Assembly: GCA_963556145.1 (NCBI GenBank)
Contig: OY744469.1
Location: 1,116,001 to 1,180,000, forward strand
Origin: Hygrocybe punicea
Taxonomy: Eukaryota > Basidiomycota > Agaricomycetes > Agaricales > Hygrophoraceae
Direction of reading: 5' to 3'
Length of the DNA: 64,000 nt
Numbering within the stretch: position 1 is the stretch's first letter; each line of letters starts with the position of its first letter. Shown piece by piece: positions 23,229 through 35,023 of this stretch. Under the pieces are notes generated by a model. It made no database searches. It saw nothing but the letters and a program-made list of their open reading frames with translations, and had not been told where the DNA came from. Made by a program: the position numbers and the translations under genes.

Positions 23229-23390
23229 GATAAGATGTTTTGGGGGCCTTATCAGTTAAGATAAGGGTATTCCTTCATTTCTTCTGCATAGATAAGGGTT
23301 TCCTTGCATGTCCCTTGTATAGATAAGGGTTTCATGTATGTCCTATGTGCAGATAAGGATTTCCTGTGTGTCCTATATGCAGATAAGGGT
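23229..23390. repeat. Tandem repeat of about 31 bp, each with GATAAG
   Basis: GATAAG occurs at 23229, 23260, 23291, 23322, 23352 and 23382, embedded in repeats of the type TGTCCTATGTGCAGATAAGGG. Two more GATAAG motifs lie at 23087 and 23188. GATAAG fits the HGATAR site of fungal GATA factors. Confidence 0.7.
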
Positions 23391-24077
23391 ATTCCTTTCT
23401 ACTCCATATGCAGATGGGGGCATTCCAGTATGAATGGTCCTTGTAATGTGATGTGTGCTGTAGGGATGGTGACTAGTGACAGCATATTACTATGTTTTGA
23501 TCCGAATCCTGTTTGGATCATGACAGAGGACGGCTTATTTGATAAAGAAGATTTCTTTAATATCATTGTGGCTCTTTTCGAGGATGATCCTGAGGACAAT
23601 TGGTGTTTGGAAACTCTGGCATGGTGGAACAGGCAAATTCTCATTCATGTTCCTCCGTTTTATCATTGATTTTCCTATTCAGTCAAGTTTTCGGCTCAAA
23701 ACATCAAAGCTCATCCTCGACTACAAACACAGAGTCAAATGACCTTTCAGATATTTTTGCCCAACGACGTCTTCGCCAGGCAGAACAGGAACGTGCTGCG
23801 TTACATTCAACTATCAATACTCACGACAACCCTGACGATGGTAACGGTACTGCTCCATTACATCTGACTGATGACGATTTCCGGCTTGATGATCAAGAAC
23901 TTGCCGAACTCAACGCAGATGAATTGGACGAGATGTACTTGGATCCTGAGGCTGATTACAGTGATGAGGACAAACCTGCTACGGCCAAGAAAGCGAAGAA
24001 AGCGAAGAAGGCTAGCCGCAAAAACAGAAGGTAATCTCCAGCAGGCGTTTGCACCATACCGTTGTTGACTACATCAT

Positions 24078-26658
24078 TCACAGATGATCAAAAATTCCAA
24101 CGTCCACTAACTCTCGCACTCTCAATGGACTCTCACTCTCAACGGACTCTTGCACTCTCAACGGACTCTTGCACTCTTGACAGATGGACTCTTTCTCGAT
24201 GGACTCCTGCACTTTTCGTGGACTCGTAACCTCGTTCTTAACTGCTCTTTCAGACGCGTTCTTCCTCTGGTCTGAGAATACCCATGTCACCTCTCGGTTC
24301 TCGTATTGTTCAGTTGTCACCGCTGCCCTCGTTTTTGTGGCTATCGTTACTTGTAGATCGTTTTCAAATGAAATGAATGTTCGTGGCAATATCTCATGTA
24401 GTGTTGGGGAAGTTCGGTCTCAGACCGACCCAAACCCGGTTTAGACCGAACCGAAACCGCCGGTTTCAGTTTCGGTTTGGGAAATTTCGGCTGAGACCGA
24501 ACCGTTCAGTCTCCGGTTTGGAGATTTGGCCGCGGGCCGAAACGGTTTCAAACTCAGTTTGAACCGCAAACCGACAGTCCAAAGTCGGCTACATGGCTGA
24601 CTTCGAAAGTCACCCAAAGTCACCAACCCCACCAACAACACCCCCGATATACGCCAAACGAAGACGATGGAGCACCCGAGGTCGACAAAACGGGCGGCGG
24701 GGTACTCCCTGCCGCCCGCATATGTTTTTTATTTTTATTTATTCGAACTTAACTAACGCATTTACAAATTACAGGTTGATGCACCACGGCCACCACCACC
24801 ACCACCACCACCACCACAACAACGACCACGACAACGGCAACGACAACGGCAACGGTTACAACCACCGTCAACGCCACGCCGGACGCGCCCACAGCAACGC
24901 CCACGGCCCACCCCCAGCGCCACGCCAAACGCGTTCAAAACGCGCGCCAAACGTACGTGAATGGGGTGGAGTCAACAAGGTGGAAGAGCAGCAGGGGTGG
25001 TGCATCCACCCCGCTCCTTCGTGGTATGTACCTTTATTCATTTTTTCACTGATTTATTCGTCCATTATAGAACGCGGCACCGTACCACCACCACCACGCA
25101 ACACTAACACCACCGAGGAAGGCCAACGCGGGGTCAACCCGGCCGTCGTCGTGTGTACAACGCGTATGACGCGTCCGGACACCCTCGCGAAGAGGCTCCT
25201 ATGCCACCACCACCACGCGTCCGCCGAAAACAACCAAAGCGGCCCAGCCGTCGTCGCGTGCACAACGCGTATGACGCGTGGGGCACCACCACCACCACCA
25301 CCACCACCACCATCACGCGTCCACCGAAAACGGCCAACGCGGTCAACCCACATCGCATGTACAACGCGTGTGACGCGTCGGGACACCCATGGAGAAGCCC
25401 GCGTGCGGCTCAATGCCGGCGCAGGGTGTGCCAGCACCCCAGCACCCCAATCTCACCTCGCAAACAGGCTGGCCACGTCAATTGACGTGCGCAGCACTGT
25501 TGCGAGGTCAGAATGGTGCAGGGGCACTGAGCACTAGCGGTCCGCGGTTCAGACCGCGTTTGGACCGAAACCGAACCGATGCAAACCGTTTGCATCGGTT
25601 TCGGTCTGGTTTGGGGACTTTGGGTGGAAAACCGGACCATTCGGTTTCCGGTTTGGGCAAAAAGGCCCCAAACCGGACCAAACCGAACTTCCCCAACACT
25701 ACCGTGGGCCTGAAAGAACTTGAAGCCGCACTTGAGGAGTTTGTAGGACTAGCTGAGTGATCCTTGCTAAGAAGACTCCTCGTAGGAGTCCTCTTGGGGG
25801 GCTGACCCATCTGGCGGACTTCGGTTGCCCATTTATCAATGATACCGACCTCACTCTTGTCGAGAGTACTGCGGGTGTGAAAAAAAAGGGTGATATCGTC
25901 AAGAATCAACATGTGTTGGTTGTGTGGTCGCACCTTCCAATTTGGGTGACTTTGATCCGAGACAACCTTCAGCCTTCAACGTTGCAACAATCAGGATGCG
26001 AAATCGGTACTCACGCTCTTGTTCTTCCTTTACTTCCACCACCTTCCAGTACGCCTTGACGGCTGCTCGCTTGTCCCCCTTCTGAACTCTTTTCTTCTTC
26101 GTTGGCTGGCCGATCTCCTCGTCGCTTATTTCCCCCGCCTGCTGCTGAGCCTGTGGTTCGTAGGTTAGGTCCTTGGGATCATCTCGATAACCAGCAACAG
26201 GTTCATCCTCAAATTCCACGACATCATCCATCGCAGTTTTGCCAGCTGCTCCTGCAGTGTCTTTCGCAACCGCATCTATCTCAGAATCAGCAGCATCGAG
26301 TCAGTAAAGCATCGCATTCACCCTTTTCTGCAACTGACTGCCCTTCTCCGTTAGGCGTTTTCTCATTGCGAGGTTTGCCACCCGATGATGAGGCCACAGC
26401 CCGTGGTTGAGGCCTTGGTCGCTCTTGAATCCCAGCCCGTTCCTTTGCGTCTTTTTGAGCAAGTTCGTCCTCCAAGCGAGCGATGTTCCTCATCAGCTCA
26501 GCTGTGAGAGCATCCTTCTCAACTTTCGCAGCAAGCTGTTCGGCACGCGCTGCCTCCATTTCTGCCTTGGTACGATGCTTTCTCTTGGCAATGATTTCTC
26601 CTGGGTGCTGATCCGCATTAGCAGCGCGAGTTTGTACTTGGGAAGATTTCGTTGACAT
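24078..26658 (-). pseudogene. Plavaka-associated accessory gene (coiled coil), split by a TIR element
   Basis: Starts at 26658 (MSTKSSQVQTRAANADQHPG). A Lys/Glu-rich coiled coil follows (AEMEAARAEQLAAKVEKDAL), then an intron near 26280 and an acidic exon with GYRDDPKDLTYEP and RAAVKAYWKVVE. An intron ending near 25950 leads to HNQHMLILDDITLFF, KWATEVRQMGQ and a Ser-rich stretch. At 25701 a 1.3-kb TIR element intervenes. Beyond it the frame continues at 24398 with HEILPRTFISFENDLQVTIA and ends at 24078 after an imperfect repeat (SPLRVQES / SPLRVREL). I recognise the N-terminus as a common agaric transposon-neighbour protein of unknown function. It is divergent from the Plavaka transposase, starts 110 bases apart, and its 3' end is 44 bases from that of the DUF6698 gene. 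Confidence 0.6.
24401..25699. mobile_element. Non-autonomous TIR element, 1.3 kb, TA target duplication
   Basis: Left end GTGTTGGGGAAGTTCGGTC, right end the reverse complement ACCGAACTTCCCCAACAC. The flanks are TA on both sides (24399-24400, 25700-25701). The first and last 170 bases are filled with ACCGAACCG / CGGTTTCGG repeats in both orientations. The middle is GC-rich, with CACCAC microsatellites (24785-24815, 25290-25312) and repeated GTATGACGCGT. No transposase is present. Removing it with one TA restores the frame of the accessory gene. A TA duplication points to a Tc1/mariner-like mobiliser; the TAGTGTTG start resembles hAT-type ends, but no 8-bp duplication is present. Confidence 0.75.
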
Positions 26659-26768
26659 GGTAGGAGTGACCGTTGAGGTGAAAAAGAAGGATGAGCTGAT
26701 GTCCTTTTTTTTTTCAAGTTCAGATCATTGCACGTGAGGTCAACTCGGCTCAGTCAACAGAACCCACC

Positions 26769-29700
26769 ATGTCTACGCTCCCAAAGCACAAAACCTCCCT
26801 CTTACGTTTACCGTGTGTCTCGTGTGGTCGATATTTCCGTAACCAGTCTGGGCTCACTAAACACCGCCGCATCCAGCATCTCCAATCTGGCCAACTCAAA
26901 CATCAGGCTCATGTGAAATTACCTGTTCCGGCTCAACCAGCTACTACCTCTGTCCACGATCAAGTTGATGAGGACACCCATTCGTCTGACGACGTTGATA
27001 ACTCTCAGGGGGACATCCGTTCCTTGGACGACCGAGCCGGTGACATGGACGGAGACATTGATATGGCTTCAGATGATGTCGCAGGTAAAGCATCACCAAG
27101 AGGTGCTTCAGGAAATGATACGGCGTATCATGCATTGCTGAACGGTAAGTAGGTGATGGTATATACACTGTCAACTGCTGAACTTGGGCCAATTTGTGTA
27201 GCGGTACCATGTAACATCAACGGCAACTTTCTACCGCCAAATTCCTCACCACGTGTTGAAGAGGATCCACCGGCTGATGAGTGGGCACCTTTCGACAACA
27301 GAGTGGCATTTGAATTAGCCAAATTTCTGTACTCTCGCAATCAGATGCCGGCACAGCAAATCGATACCCTAATGCATCTTTGGAATGCATCTGCACTCCC
27401 TCATGGTGCTGAGGCGCCATTTGAGTCAGCGAAAGACTTGTACAAGACAATCGATTCATCAAAATTGGGTGACGTCGAATGGGAGAGCTTCAAACTCAAG
27501 TATGAAGGAGTGAAGCCTGTCGACAAGGTCCCTTCATGGATGAATAAGGAATACGAAGTGTGGTACCGCAATCTGCATGAGATCGTGTGCAATATCCTTG
27601 CGAACACCAGTTTCGATGGTTCAATCAACCCGACACCGTATCGTGCATACAACACCAGTAGCGAACGGCAGTACGACAATTTCATGTCAGGCGACTGGGC
27701 GTGGCGTCAAGCGGTAAGCAACCACTGGTTGTCACGGCACGTAAACTCATCATATCACTAGGACATCGTTGCTGAGGACCCCAGTACACATGGGTCAATG
27801 TTTGTGCCAGTAGTACTAGGTAGCGACAAAACTGTAGTGTCCGTTGGGACAGGTGATATGGCGTACCATCCCCTCTACCTTTCGATCGGAAATGTGCACA
27901 GCACAGTTCGACGTGCTCATGGAGATGCAGTTGTTGTTGTAGGTTTTCTGGCGCAACCCAAAGGTCAATCTGCATGCTATTATGACAATTATCCTCACTT
28001 ACATACCCCTCATGCGCAGCTGAGCGGCAAGATGCCGAGAAGGAAAATTTCCGTTTATTCAAGCGACAGATGTTTCACGTGTCACTCGCCAAAATACTTG
28101 ACCCGCTCAAGCTGGCTATGACCACACCAGAAGTGGTCAAATGTTGGGATGGCCACTTTCGCAAGGCAATTTATGGTATCGGACCATATATAGCCGACTA
28201 TCAAGAACAAATTCTTGTCTCGTCTGTTGTTCAAGGCTGGTGTGCAAAATGCCTGGTTGTACCAGATGGCATGGACCGCCCTGGAATCACTCGCACATAC
28301 CAGCATACCCAAACCATTATCAAAGCATTTGGATTGCAAGTCGCAAGAGACGACTACGGCATTTCAGGCGACATCAAGGTCTGATCGTTGTGAATATATT
28401 TGATCATTGTTTCACCTTCTTGTTCAGCCTTTTACAGATGGGTTCCTGCAGGCAGACATACACGAACTTCTAGCCCCCAACATCCTTCATCAATTGATTA
28501 AAGGAGTCTTCAAGGACCATTTAATACAATGGGTCGAAGATTATCTGGTTTTGATACATGGTCGTGCACGTGCCGACGAAATTCTCAGTGATATTGATCG
28601 CCGGTGAGCTAATCTAACAAATCTATCTTTTATTTCGTTAACCTATATACTAGCATTGGATGTGCTGCACCTTTTTCGGGACTCCGGAACTTTCACACCG
28701 GCAGGAATTTTTCGCAATGGACAGGCAACGACTCAAAAGCCCTCATGAAAATATATATTTCCTGCATTGAAGGCCACGTTCCTGATGATATTGTCCGCAC
28801 CGTCCAGGCCTTCATGGACTTCACATACATCGTGCGACGTGACACTCATACTGAAACCAGCTTACTACAGCTTGATGCTGCACTCAATCAGTTTAACCAT
28901 TTCCGGAAAATCTTCCTTACCGCAGGTATTCGCATGAACTTCAATCTTCCATGGCAGCATTCGATGGTTCACTACCTCACGCTCATCCGGGCTTTTGGTG
29001 CTCCAAACGGATTGTGTTTGTCAATAACAGAATTGAAGCACATAGATGCTGTCAAGAAACCATGGCGGCGATCGAGCCACTTCAATGCCCTTGGGCAAAT
29101 GTTATTAACCAATCAACGACTGACCAAGCTGGCTGCAATGCGTGTCGACTTTACCTGCCGAAAAATGCTGGAAAGAACATGTCTTGTCGAGGTATTGATG
29201 ATGCTGGGTGAGATCATTGACGTGTCAATGGGTATAAAATCAGATTATTAACAACAGGATAGATCCCAACGGCGACCGTGTTGGTCATGCTGAGGTAGCG
29301 GCTGATGCCGCTGATGCCACCATTACAGCCCACGAGGAGGACTCGGAACCTGAGGATCTTACCGATGATGGCCCGGTGGTAACCAGTTATGTGGATTTGA
29401 CACGGACAGTCTGTAGGTGCCTGTGCTAGTCCCTGAACGCTGTTCACTGACTTGGTTGGCCATAAGGTTATACACGCACGGCAGATCAGATCTCAACCAA
29501 AATTGCTGAGCCACGGCTGCCCGCTCTCATGCGACGCTTCCTCTATGATCAACTACATCCAGATAATGTCCTCACGTCAGCCCATATTTCACTAAATGAA
29601 TGCCCCCGATTTACGGGGAAAGTGAAGGTTTTCAATTCGGCAGTAGCTTCTTTTCATGCGCCCAGTGATCCAAGTGGTATCCGAGGCATGCGTCGTGAAT

Positions 29701-30119
29701 ACATCCGATGTACTGATAATTGGAGGAAGTCTGGACCACGCCGCGATGTCATATTCCTCAATCGTGACCCAGAGCTCCCAGGGATGCGGGGGATTGATGT
29801 GGTGCAGCTCCGGCTGTTATTTTCTTTCAACCACCAAGGCGTAACATACCCGTGTGCCTTGGTTCATTGGTTTCGGGTTCTCGGTCAAGAACCGGACAGT
29901 ACCACAGGCATGTGGATTGCAGAGCGTGAACACGACATTGAAGGCCACCGTGTTGCATCTGTTATCCACCTGGAGTGCATCATTCGAGCATGTCATCTCA
30001 TGCCGGTCTTTGGGCGGAAATTCATACCGGCACTGCAACCTCAAGATACCTTGGCAGCATTCAAGTATTACTATGTAAATAAGTATGTTGACCATCACGC
30101 AACTCAGTTAGCTTTTTGA
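26769..30119 (+). CDS. Plavaka transposase, copy 1, apparently intact
   Basis: Full-length transposase of the Plavaka group in about nine exons. The ATG at 26769 gives an N-terminal C2H2 finger (CVSCGRYFRNQSGLTKHRRI) and an acidic linker. Then come FELAKFLYSRNQM, DLYKTIDSSKLGDVEWESF, RQYDNFMSGDWAWRQA, the conserved strand VVLGSDKTVVSVGTG, YLSIGNVHSTVRRAHGDAV, CWDGHFRKAIYGIGPYIADY, ADIHELLAPNILHQLIKGVF, FSQWTGNDSKALMK, LPWQHSMVHYLTLI, ITELKHIDAVKKPWRRSSHF and a C-terminal exon (FLYDQLHPDNVL ... YYVNKYVDHHATQLAF). No stop interrupts any exon. The motif order equals that of copy 2. It is divergent from the accessory gene at 26658. The protein is nuclear by inference. Confidence 0.85.
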
Positions 30120-30166
30120 ATAGTACTACAATTAATTTTTTAATATCAAGTTTTAATAAAATTCAA

Positions 30167-30250
30167 GTGTGTTTAAGTCGAGTAAGTGTTTTTAAGTTGA
30201 GTAAGTGGGTTTAAGTCGACTAAGTCCGATTAAGTCAAATTAAGTCAACC
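30167..30250. repeat. Subterminal TAAGTC/TAAGTT repeats at the right edge of Plavaka copy 1
   Basis: Eight or so copies of TTTAAGTCGA / TTAAGTCAA-type units follow the transposase stop by about 50 bases and end near CAACCCGTG. Recognisable aspartic-protease coding starts soon after, so the element edge is near 30255. No partner repeat was found on the left side. Confidence 0.55.
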
Positions 30251-30262
30251 CGTGTTTTCCTG

Positions 30263-31313
30263 ATGGTATCATTCTCAACTTCTGAACGTTATCATCTGGA
30301 ACCCCATACCAGATCTAGTGACTTCTTCCTCCTATCTCAAACTTGCCCTGGCAATGCTGCAACACGGTACAAGCCATCTGCATCTTCTGAGCCAGACATG
30401 GATGGGGGTAAACAGCGTAACTTTAGTATCAAATACACCGACTGGCGGATCGGCCACGTATGCCACCGTCCCATCCATCATTCCCTTGTTTTCTTGTCTG
30501 AAAAGAGTGTTATAGTGGTCATATATATCGGGACACCGTCAGCATTGCTGGTTTGGCTGTGACAGGTCAAGCAGTGGGGATTGCTGAGGACACTGGTGGG
30601 AGCTGCCGAACCACCCAGTTGGACGGGATCATAGGTCACTACTACTTCAAACTTTTCCTCCGAAAGAAGCTGGACAAACCGGTGTTCTCAACTTTGTTGT
30701 CCCGGAAGGGGGAGTCCTCGCTTTTATTGGGCGGTGACGACCGGTGCAAGTACGATGGCGAGCTCTCCTTTACGGAAGTGCTATCGTCCCGCTTTTTGGA
30801 TTGTCAATATGAAGCAGTTCAAGTTCGGTTCAACGACGAGGACGAATCAGCAGGTGTTGCTTGATACAGGCGCAAATTTCCTATGGGTTGACGATGACAC
30901 GTCAGTGCCCATTTTTGATACTGGTTCCTACGATGGCCGGTCTAAATTTTATTCTATAGTGCGACGGAAATATACGCCCAATTAAATGCGACGACAGCGG
31001 TTGGTAATCCCTGTATCGTTGTAGTACTGCTGTCCCAGACATAACGTTTGTGTTCGCCGGAACCACTATAACACTTGCACCGTTTTCGTTCGAAGCTGGT
31101 CGCACCGACGAAGGTATGGTAAGTGGACCTTTATACATTGTCTTTTACCGGAAATAGTGCTTAGGTGACATTACTTCACGAGACGACATCAAAGAGTGGA
31201 TCCTCGGTTGGAGGTTCTTGGAGAATGCGTACACCACATATGACATGGACGCGCGTAAAGTCGGCTTTGCCACTCCAACGGCTTCTACTACGCAATTCGC
31301 GGTGCAGTTATAG
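30263..31313 (+). pseudogene. Pepsin-family (A1) aspartic protease, decayed
   Basis: Secreted acid protease family. In shifting frames one reads RSSDFFLLSQTCPG (the first active-site region, where DTGSSD is expected but the Asp-Thr-Gly is now HTR), FSIKYT followed by GSATYAT, AVTGQAVGIAEDTGG, KPVFSTLLSRKG, KYDGELSFTEV, LLDTGANFLWVDDDT (second active site, DTG retained), FVFAGTTITLAP, FEAGRTDEG and WILGWRFLENAYTTYDMDAR. It ends at 31313. Multiple frameshifts and stops, plus loss of the signal peptide and first exon on the Plavaka side, show a pseudogene. Confidence 0.8.
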
Positions 31314-31783
31314 GCTAACTTATAGATAGCTATGTTATGGAAAACATGTCTACTTCTATGTTGTGGAAAACCACTCCATTGAAATCGTGAAGTCAGTCAA
31401 GCCTTATCGACGGGTTAGTCCTGTGTCAGCCTGAGTCCATAGTATAATGCGTGACTGGACGGCCAGACTAGCACTCAAATTTCGAAAATACCTACCCTCG
31501 TCACGAACTCGATTATCCGACTCGGAGTCTGAGCCCGAGCTTCATGCGGGATCCTGCGCTATAACCAGTACTGGTGCCTCGCTCAACTTCAAGACGATAG
31601 TATCCGACAGGAACTTGAAACATACAGCCACCGTCATTTTCCTCCATCAGAAGATCTACAATGTCTTATTTCGGCTTAGTGCTTATTTAATCTTGCTTAC
31701 GCTTTTCTCAGCGAACTTATCGAAGCTTTTTACATGCTTCTCGCTTTCTTGGTTGAGCTTATGCTTTCATATAGAGCCAACTG

Positions 31784-34700
31784 TTAAAATGCAATTTCAT
31801 GACTATGGTGATCTATATACTTGTTGACATAGTAAGAATGGAACGCATATAGAGTGTGCTGGAAGCCAAAATTACGTGGCAAACGCTGTTTACCATAGAC
31901 CGCCATCAAATGTGCACCCCGCAGGATCATGTCCGTGTGTATTACTGACATCGCCCGTTGCCCTCTCACAATATGAGGTTTGACAATCCACATCCTGGTG
32001 AGCTCACAGGGCTGCAAATCAGAAGGGATGAGCCATTCAACAAGTGCACAGGGGTACAGAATGTCGGCAAAGTGAAAATCAAAAAAAAGGCGTACACGTC
32101 CAACGTGTAAGCCACGGAATCCGTCCTGTTCCTGGTCTTTGGCAATAAAGACTGTGTCGTATCGCGCTGCACCTTTATACCATGATGGTGTGGCTCGAAT
32201 AACCTCCCGGTGCATACCACCAACTCCCAAGACATCACTGGGTGCATAGTAGATCGAGGTGGCCGAATGATACACACGTACTTGGCCTGAAAACACTGGA
32301 CAGTCTTCTAGAGAAACGTCGGCACCCGGAATTATGGAATCCGGATGTAATACATCATAAAGGAAGCGGCCAATATGTTCTTGAAGGCGTGGTTGCTGGA
32401 TGTAGAGCATGAGTACCTTCACATGGCCCGGATAACCTCGTGCTGTCATGGGTTTGAGTTATGAATTAACATATAGACACATTACACGTACCTTTGGTTC
32501 TTGCCAGCGAAACTTCACCCTCGTATCTGTTTCCATCCACCGGGCCCTCGTCCACGTCATCATCGTTACCTGTCTCGTTGACAGTGGGCAACACGAGGGC
32601 AAGAGGGGCCACGTCGACAATCACAGGTATCCCAGTGCTTGGGCCGTCAAGCATTTTACGGTGAGCAAAGTCGACCTTAGCTGCCGCAAGCTTGTCAAGC
32701 CTTTGATTAATGAGTAACATTTGGCCCAGCGCTTTCCAGCGGCTCGATCGTCGCCAGGGCTTTTTGACAGCCTTTATGTGTTTTGACTCGGTGATTGAAG
32801 AACAAAGGCCATTGAGGGCCCCGAACTGTTGTATGCCGCGTCGGTAGTGGTCGAGGGAATGTTGTCGAGGGAGTACGAAGTTGTTACGGACACCAGTGTC
32901 AACAAAGATAACACGGTCTCGTCGGAAGTTGGCCAGAGCCATGTCAATTGCACATAACGTGTCCTCGTCTACAACTGACCGGCGTACATAATAACAGAAG
33001 TCCATGAATGAACTTATTGCACGGACCATTTGGTCAGGTACATAACCAACAATTGCCGGCAAAAAGACCTGTTGAGAGCAATGAGGTACGATAATTTTAT
33101 AGAGGCTATAATATACCTTCATAAGTGCCTTGGAATCATCACCGGTCCATTGTTTGAAGTTTCGGCCCTGGTGGAACCGACGTAGACCAGGGAAGGCAGG
33201 GGCAGCCGCTATTCGACGGTCTATATCAGCCAGCATCTTGCGTGCATTGGCCGGTGTGTGTGTGTGTTCTATATAGTCAACCACCCAGGTTACGAGGTGG
33301 TCCTTGAATGATCCTTTGATGACTTGGTGGAGGATATCGGGTGACAAGAGCTCATGGATATCGGCCCGCGGGAAGTATACTGTGAATGGCTGTTTGATTG
33401 GAGTAAATAAAGATATCTTTTAGCGACATCGGCTAACATACTGTGACATCGCCGACCACGCCATACCCATTCCATAGTTCCTGAGCGGTGAACGCCTCTT
33501 GAAGTGCATCCGTATGCACATGTGATCGAAGCCCACATGGTTCCGCCGAATCCAGTTTATCTGCTGGTATAAGACACCTGAATATTCAATCAGCGAAGTG
33601 CATGGGTTTAAAATGACGACTGTAGACTTACTTTGGACACCAGCCCTGAACTATACAGGCCAGTAATGCCTGTTCGGGGTAATCCGCAATATATGGTCCC
33701 ACACCGTAAATGACACGGCGGAAGTGTCCGTCACCACATCGGGTGACGCGTGGCTTGATCATATGCGGTTTGAGGGATTGAAGAATATGTGCCAGGGATG
33801 TGTGAAACAGTTGTCGGCGAAAGCGGCGGAAATCCGGGTCATCTTGAAACTCACGATCAGCTGGGCCAGGGAGGTTAGTTGCCGAACCTAAGGACAACAA
33901 AAAAACTCACTCTTTGCAATCGCAAGAAAGCCCACCAATGTCACAGCATTTCGATGTGCTCGACGGACATTATTATGTACAGGTCCAAGTGATGCATATA
34001 GTGGATAGTATTCATTCTGGCCAGTGGCGACTGACACGGTTGTTTTGTCGCTGCCTAACACGATAGGTGCAAACATAGCACCATGATTTTCTGGGTCTTC
34101 GGCAATGAGGTCCTGTCATTTCAAGGGTTGTTAGTTTCAGTTAGATTACCAATTGGGCAGCTTACCGCCTGCTCCCATGCCCAATTCCCAGAGAACAAAT
34201 CGGTGTACTGTCGTTTGGCATTCTTGTAGACACGTTTGGGGGCATAGTCCATCTCTTTGGCGAAATCAGGGTTGCTGAGCTGGGATTCCATCACGTCCAA
34301 AAGATCACGATGCCAAACATCATAGGTGGCCGTTTTCCAAGGTGGCGGATCCTCTGCCTCTATTTCACCGGCATATTCTACTTCAAACGACTTCCACGGT
34401 GCATCGCCAAGCTGTGTAGCGTCTATGGTAGAATATAGCTCCTTTTCATCCGCAAAAGGTGGATCCGACTCAGGATATAAAGCGGCTAGCAATTCCATAT
34501 GTCGGTTGATTTTACCCGCAGACATCTCAACGTCATGGAACAGAAAATCTGCCAATTCGAACTCGGCCCGGCCCGCATATGGCGAATAATCATTCATAGC
34601 TTTGATAGTAGATGGGAAAGGGGGAGTATTGGGTGGAAGGTCATCACCTTCAGGATCGCAAGGGGTGCCTATCACATTTGGCATCAATATGGCAAGTGCA

Positions 34701-35023
34701 AGCATACCTGGAGTTGACTCACCGTCGATGATGGGGTGGTTAACGATAAATTGTCCGTCAGCCATCCACACATGAGGGTTAGGTGAGCCACGATCAAGAT
34801 CATGATCATCATAATTCGGTGTGTCATCCCGTTGAGACGGTGTGTCATCCCGTTGAGATGGGGTGTCGCGAGGTGGTGTTTGTACGGGAGGATGATTCGG
34901 CGGTGGTTTTATGTGAGTATTTAAGTGCTGCGTACGGCCGGATCGGCTTCGGAAGTATCTGTTGCATCCTGGGTGGGGGCATGGAAACTGGAGAGGTTTG
35001 AAGAACTTCTTTATTCTCTGCAT
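31784..35023 (-). CDS. Plavaka transposase, copy 2, apparently intact
   Basis: Same architecture as copy 1. From the ATG at 35023: C2H2 finger (CPHPGCNRYFRSRSGRTQHL), Pro-rich linker with two copies of RDDTPSQ, FELADFLFHDVEMSAGKINR, ELYSTIDATQLGDAPWKSFE, GNWAWEQA, IVLGSDKTTVSVATGQNEYY, GPVHNNVRRAHRNAV, CGDGHFRRVIYGVGPYIADY, CIVQGWCPKC, ADIHELLSPDILHQVIKGSF, FKQWTGDDSKALMK, LPRQHSLDHY, ITESKHIKAVKKPWRRSSRW and a C-terminal exon ending YYVNKYIDHHSHEIAF at 31784. Short introns separate the exons and no stops are seen. It is tail to tail with copy 1, from which it has diverged substantially, so the two belong to different subfamilies. Confidence 0.85.

Larger units (their letters stand above)
21658..23525. 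mobile_element. LTR-like insertion (TG...CA ends), 1868 bp, GAGG target duplication
   Basis: Starts TGTTTTGCGTGGG, ends GGATCATGACA, and is flanked by GAGG at 21654-21657 and 23526-23529. Removing it with one GAGG joins ...CTC GAG G to AC GGC TTA, giving RLEDGLFD in frame in the DUF6698 gene. It has no protein-coding content. Inside are a TATA-like box CTATATATACC near 22564 on the plus strand, an array of TGASTCA sites (22598-22947) and a roughly 31-base GATAAG repeat (23229-23390). The best reading is a long solo LTR or a non-autonomous LTR element; I could not find two identical LTRs within it. Confidence 0.65.
20405..24034 (+). pseudogene. DUF6698-family accessory gene, split by an LTR-like insertion
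   Basis: Agaric-specific family that I match to DUF6698 from memory; its function is unknown. Predicted exons are 20405-20526, 20578-20727, 20776-20905, 20973-21190, 21241-21373, 21430-21567, 21615-21657 continuing at 23530-23632, and 23683-24034. All introns are GT-AG except the last (GC-AG). Diagnostic text is YIHVYNIIAKSIPGF, NARSDDCGSLREDG, GFNHQTLGRLLCPV, WRHIFTSPSSA, AKLNGLEAVTPRTIAYAALH, ARWFLSAEDDWRLE, then after the insert DGLFDKEDFFNIIVALFEDD and LAWWN. The C-terminus is acidic and then Lys-rich. No stop or frameshift is seen, so the insertion at 21658-23525 is the only lesion. The start is chosen as the Met that opens the charged N-terminus (MVRTQNSDSEG). Confidence 0.75.

Noticed and set aside
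23304..23669. Cysteine-rich small protein frame (MHVPCIDKGFMYVLCADKDF)
   Set aside because: It is the translation of the 31-base GATAAG tandem repeat running into the DUF6698 exon; no start context or signal peptide.
24762..25485. His-rich and Val-rich frames over the CACCAC microsatellites
   Set aside because: They are translations of simple repeats in the non-autonomous element; no domain and strand-symmetric openness.
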